Notes under the pieces: generated by a model
Database searches by the model: none
The model's input: the letters and a program-made list of their open reading frames with translations, nothing else
What the model was told of the DNA's origin: nothing
In this document: piece by piece, positions 63,898 to 64,000 of the stretch
Position numbering within the stretch: position 1 is the stretch's first letter
Layout of the letters: each line of letters opens with the position of its first letter
Made by a program: the position numbers and the translations under genes
Assembly: GCA_019694975.1 (NCBI GenBank)
Contig: JAIBAY010000003.1
Span: 186,001 to 250,000 of the forward strand
Length of the DNA stretch: 64,000 nucleotides
Direction of reading: 5' to 3'
DNA from: Chitinophagales bacterium
GTDB taxonomy: Bacteria; Bacteroidota; Bacteroidia; Chitinophagales; UBA10324

Positions 63898-64000
63898 TTA
63901 TCGCGCTGCTTGAATATCATTCCAATTTATGCCTCTTTTGATTCTTGAAAGCTGTGTCGTAGTCACTTTAAACTGTTTGGCTAAAATGGACAATGATTTA
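63898..64000 (-). CDS. C-terminal end of a helix-turn-helix protein (partial)
   Basis: The minus strand is open from the right edge to TAA at 63898, giving 33 residues: a SLSILAKQFKVTTTQLSRIK helix-turn-helix, then a terminal GINWNDIQAAR. This is like the DNA-binding tail of HNH homing-type endonucleases or small XRE-like proteins (LAK-[YF]-V-xxT-ISRIK). The rest of the gene is outside the window, so the function cannot be stated. Confidence 0.5.
   Translation of the reverse strand, partial: KSLSILAKQFKVTTTQLSRIKRGINWNDIQAAR

Overview
The window comes from a Bacteroidota (Bacteroidetes) chromosome. The markers are a SusC/SusD pair, the gliding protein GldC, a PorP/SprF-type protein, secreted proteins with type A and type B type IX secretion (T9SS) C-terminal domains, the Bacteroidetes-specific IPExxVDY gene next to acpP-fabF-rnc, and a promoter of the Bacteroidetes form TTG-N19-TAnnTTTG. 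Several genes start with TTG. The mix suggests a free-living, gliding or T9SS-positive member of the Chitinophagales/Saprospirales type; the exact family cannot be fixed from the sequence.

Positions 1-17.8 kb (nearly all minus strand) form an amino-acid uptake and catabolism island. An Lrp/AsnC regulator heads SusC, SusD, an aldehyde dehydrogenase and a class III aminotransferase. Further downstream comes a second, non-identical set: aldehyde dehydrogenase, NhaC-type antiporter, stand-alone GNAT and another class III aminotransferase. A SpmA-SpmB fusion membrane protein lies between the sets. Two toxin-antitoxin modules are also inserted there: an intact MNT-HEPN pair and a decayed DUF6364-PIN pair. 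The left edge cuts a TPR lipoprotein.

Positions 17.8-31 kb are mixed housekeeping genes: DoxX-like protein, a CAT-anticodon tRNA, HAD hydrolase, metF, apaG, a D-cysteine desulfhydrase/ACC deaminase-like enzyme, paiB and thiL. Within them are a T9SS beta-propeller-like protein and a tightly coupled dihaem oxidoreductase, Rieske protein and porin operon.

Positions 31-45 kb hold a 2018-residue alpha-2-macroglobulin with a CSEQ thioester motif, a POT peptide transporter with a clear terminator, and a PKD-repeat T9SS type B substrate directly followed by its likely PorP/SprF partner.

Positions 45-56 kb hold class Ia ribonucleotide reductase (nrdB-nrdA), an AT-rich repeat patch, gldC, a VapBC module whose vapC is frameshifted, an HDAC-family deacetylase, NhaD, a pirin, and an ECF sigma factor overlapping a membrane-anchored beta-barrel-like protein.

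Positions 56-64 kb hold a Kup potassium transporter, a second PKD/type B T9SS protein, a pterin carbinolamine dehydratase and the fatty-acid block IPExxVDY / acpP-fabF / rnc. The right edge cuts a short helix-turn-helix C-terminus.

The least ordinary content is the Lrp-SusCD-aminotransferase/dehydrogenase operon with its second enzyme set, two independently broken PIN toxin genes, and the Rieske/dihaem/porin operon. No CRISPR array, prophage or complete insertion sequence was seen.
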